Source: Leptidea sinapis | Lineage: Eukaryota > Arthropoda > Insecta > Lepidoptera > Pieridae | Direction of reading: 5' to 3' | Assembly (NCBI RefSeq): GCF_905404315.1 | Contig: NC_066265.1 | Span: 26,498,501 to 26,562,500, forward strand | Length of the DNA stretch: 64,000 bases | Part shown: one piece after another, positions 62,000 through 64,000 of the stretch | How positions within the stretch are numbered: position 1 is the first letter of the stretch | Layout of the letters: each line of letters starts with the position of its first letter | Notes under the pieces: model-generated | The model's input: the letters and a program-made list of their open reading frames with translations, nothing else | The model's database searches: none | What the model was told of the DNA's origin: nothing | Program-made: the position numbers and the translations under genes

Positions 62000-62960
62000 A
62001 TTCACAACTTTTTCCATCTATGAAACTATTATTGTCTAGTGAAGGCGGTATTTCAGAGTACTTCTATTCACTATACTGATTACCTACCCCATTTAGTAAC
62101 ATATTGGTTTATGAGTCTTAATCGAATTTGGTCCGAATACGTAACGAGCTTCACCCAATTCGGAAATGAATTCTCCGGTCCGTAACAATAAATCTAGAAG
62201 TAATTTATAGATGCTTATAAACTCATAATGAAATTCACTTTTAATTGTTAAACTCCTGAACAATGGCCGATCCATATCTAATGTCAGCAAGAATTGCCTG
62301 TAACCTGTTAATTTAAATAAAAGCTGTTGAAAGTTTTAAAGAAGAACAATTTAAGATTAATCGAGGCTCGCCCAAGTTCTTAGTAAATTAACAATGTTTA
62401 AAGTTTAAAGCGACACGGTGAGCACAGGGTATTTTAATAGGACTGTGATTTATTTGTCATTCTTGTGATTCCGACAAGCTTTTGTTTTCAGTATAAAGCT
62501 ATTAAAACGCGTTGATTTAAAAATACATTGTCAAGAACATTGTGCCCGAAAATTTTACACTACAGGGATCGGAAAATACAGTACAATTCCGCATATAATT
62601 TACTTACAATTTACCGGCCTTACAAATAAAATTGTCATAAAGTTATAACTAAGCATAAACCAAGAATATGTAAAATGTTTACAAATAGACATTTTGCTTA
62701 CGAATGGATTGTTCGGACGTATAACATTTCCCGCGTTTATTTGCAAGAATTATTATTGTATTGACAGTGTTGTCAACGATAATGTAAACATTTTGGATTT
62801 TCTTTGTTTATCATCAGTTATAACTTTATACTAAGTTTATTTGTAAGGCCGTACATGTCCGAAAAGTCAGTAGAATATTTGTAACTAGTTCCCAATAACT
62901 TATTACACAATAACACTGATCGCCATTAATTATTATAAAAATTCTAGTAGTTGTATTATT
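62000..62960. other. Non-coding stretch
   Basis: AT-rich. No gene or known repeat recognised. Confidence 0.4.
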
Positions 62961-63049
62961 AAAAGGCATCTATTTTATTTATTTATTTATTTAATTAAAT
63001 TGCGTTACATGCGACTTAGTTACTAAACAAAATTGTAGAACTAAATAAT

Positions 63050-63735
63050 TATCACATGCACCTCGTAATAAGGCATAGCAATGAACGACAGAACGAATCC
63101 TATGATATTAATACTATCTTTGTGCTGCAGAAGAGGGCTATTCGCGCGATTTATAACCTAGGTCCTAAAGGATCATTAAGAGAAAAATTTAAAGAAATAA
63201 ACATTTTGACTGTTGCTTCTCAATACATTTTTGATAATGTTTTGTATGTTCATAAGCACATTGAGGAATTTTCTAGAAACTGTGACATTCTTAATGTTAA
63301 CACGAGGAACAAACATAAACTTGTTATGCCTACTACTCGGTTGGGTCGAGTCAGTAAGTCTTTTGTTGGGCGATGTATATGCTTCTACAATATGATCCCA
63401 GAAAATGTACAAAACAAATGTGTTACGAAATTTAAAAGAATTGTTAAAAAACGTTTGTGTGGGAAAGATTATTATAGCATAAACGATTTTCTTAATGACA
63501 CCACGGACTGGGATTAAAGCGAACACCCTCAGGCTCTTTAATTATAAATGTTTATTGTACGATATTACTTTGTAATCCATATTTTATATAAAAAAAAGCC
63601 CGCTGAGTTTCTTGCGCCCATTCTTCTCAGATCTGAGGCAGTCTCTTTTGAATGGGTGGTAGATTTTGACGTTCAATAAGTGATTATAAATCCTATTTTG
63701 AATAAAAATATTTGAATTTGAATTTGAATTTGAAT
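63050..63735 (+). mobile_element. 3' end of a family B (CR1-like) LINE
   Basis: An ORF2 C-terminal fragment is followed by a 3' UTR (GCCCGCTGAGTTTCTTGCGC) and a TTTGAA-repeat tail (63710-63735). A TTTA microsatellite and a short unrelated retroposon tail (62968-63050) precede it. 5'-truncated. Confidence 0.8.
63056..63517 (+). pseudogene. CR1-like LINE ORF2 C-terminal part
   Basis: A frame of 153 codons is the last part of a non-LTR ORF2: VLQKRAIRAIYNLGPKGSLR, EKFKEINILTVASQYIFDN, RNKHKLVMPTTRLGRVSKSF, VGRCICFYNMIPENVQNKC and the terminal NDFLNDTTDWD. The end is intact and the start is lost. The same C-terminus is seen, more damaged, at 30.5 kb, 7.1-7.3 kb, 42.96 kb and 35.1 kb. It is 3' to the RT domain and has no catalytic motif. 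Confidence 0.8.
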
Positions 63736-64000
63736 ATGACGCCGTAGTTTAGCCACGCTTGTGCGTAGGCGTGGTAGGCTGTCACATGATATTTTTAATT
63801 TGTTTTGATGTGTGATAAGTTTAATTTGTTTTTTTGTATATGTGATTTAAAATTCATATTAGAATCTATATTTATACCCAGCAGAGAGAAATTTCGAACA
63901 CATTCTAATTTTGTTTTATTATATGTATAATTTATGTCAAGTTCATTTTTTTCCATTTCATTTTCATCAAAGTTGATTCCTTTAGAACTATTTTTGTTAT
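63736..64000 (-). pseudogene. CR1-like LINE RT thumb fragment, running off the window
   Basis: The minus strand reads NKTKLECVRNFSLLGINIDS, NMNFKSHIQKNKLNLSH and, after a shift, AYHAYAQAWLNYGVIF. These match the thumb and post-RT region of family B ORF2 (FLGI.LD....W..HI, then YYAYVHSWLRYGVIFWG as usually found). It lies tail to tail with the copy that ends at 63735. The 5' part lies beyond 64000. Confidence 0.65.

Overview
The window looks like a moth or butterfly (Lepidoptera) nuclear scaffold. It is AT-rich eukaryotic DNA with spliced genes. It carries tRNA-headed SINEs, Jockey-like and CR1-like LINEs, mariner elements and a SINE-like repeat that I recall from lepidopteran genomes. No operons, bacterial genes, CRISPR arrays or rRNA genes are visible. 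The lineage call rests on repeat style and gene structure, not on a database search.

Only one host gene can be assigned with confidence: methionine aminopeptidase 2 (Metap2), minus strand, 12327 to 5965. Its eight exons join in frame to 462 codons, with consensus splice sites and all metal-ligand and catalytic residues. A possible 3' end of an unidentified plus-strand gene lies before about 3.2 kb, convergent with Metap2. Possible 5' ends near 32.8 kb and 47.7 kb are speculative.

The rest is mostly layered transposon debris. 0.47-1.75 kb: a mariner. 6.2-9.2 kb: the 3-kb last intron of Metap2, holding two CR1-like LINE fragments and a Harbinger-like MITE. 12.6-22.3 kb: a Ty3/gypsy LTR retrotransposon on the minus strand. 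Its 3' LTR is split by a Jockey-like LINE with a 13-bp target duplication, and a second LINE piece separates its RNase H and integrase regions. 22.5-26 kb: a degenerate LINE here called family A. 26.2-27.1 kb: a decayed tandem repeat. 27.5-28.5 kb: a second mariner. 28.6-50.7 kb: mostly non-coding DNA with seven copies of one SINE-like repeat, two tRNA-headed elements, several MITEs and LINE remnants. 50.8-55.7 kb: a nearly complete Jockey-like LINE (4.87 kb, 13-bp target duplications, two frameshifts). 56.2-57.4 kb: a Helitron Pif1-type helicase remnant. 57.6-59.9 kb: a second family A LINE, inserted in a ~274-bp tandem repeat. 61.1-62.0 kb: a DNA transposon with very long terminal inverted repeats. 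63-64 kb: two CR1-like LINE ends facing each other.

Metap2 is a housekeeping enzyme. The transposons are independent insertions, some nested, and show no joint function. I found no convincing new multi-gene system. The points most worth checking are the long-inverted-repeat element with tRNA B-box-like motifs at 61 kb, the near-complete LINE beside an E-box tandem repeat at 55.7 kb, and the duplicated Helitron helicase tail at 56.2 kb.
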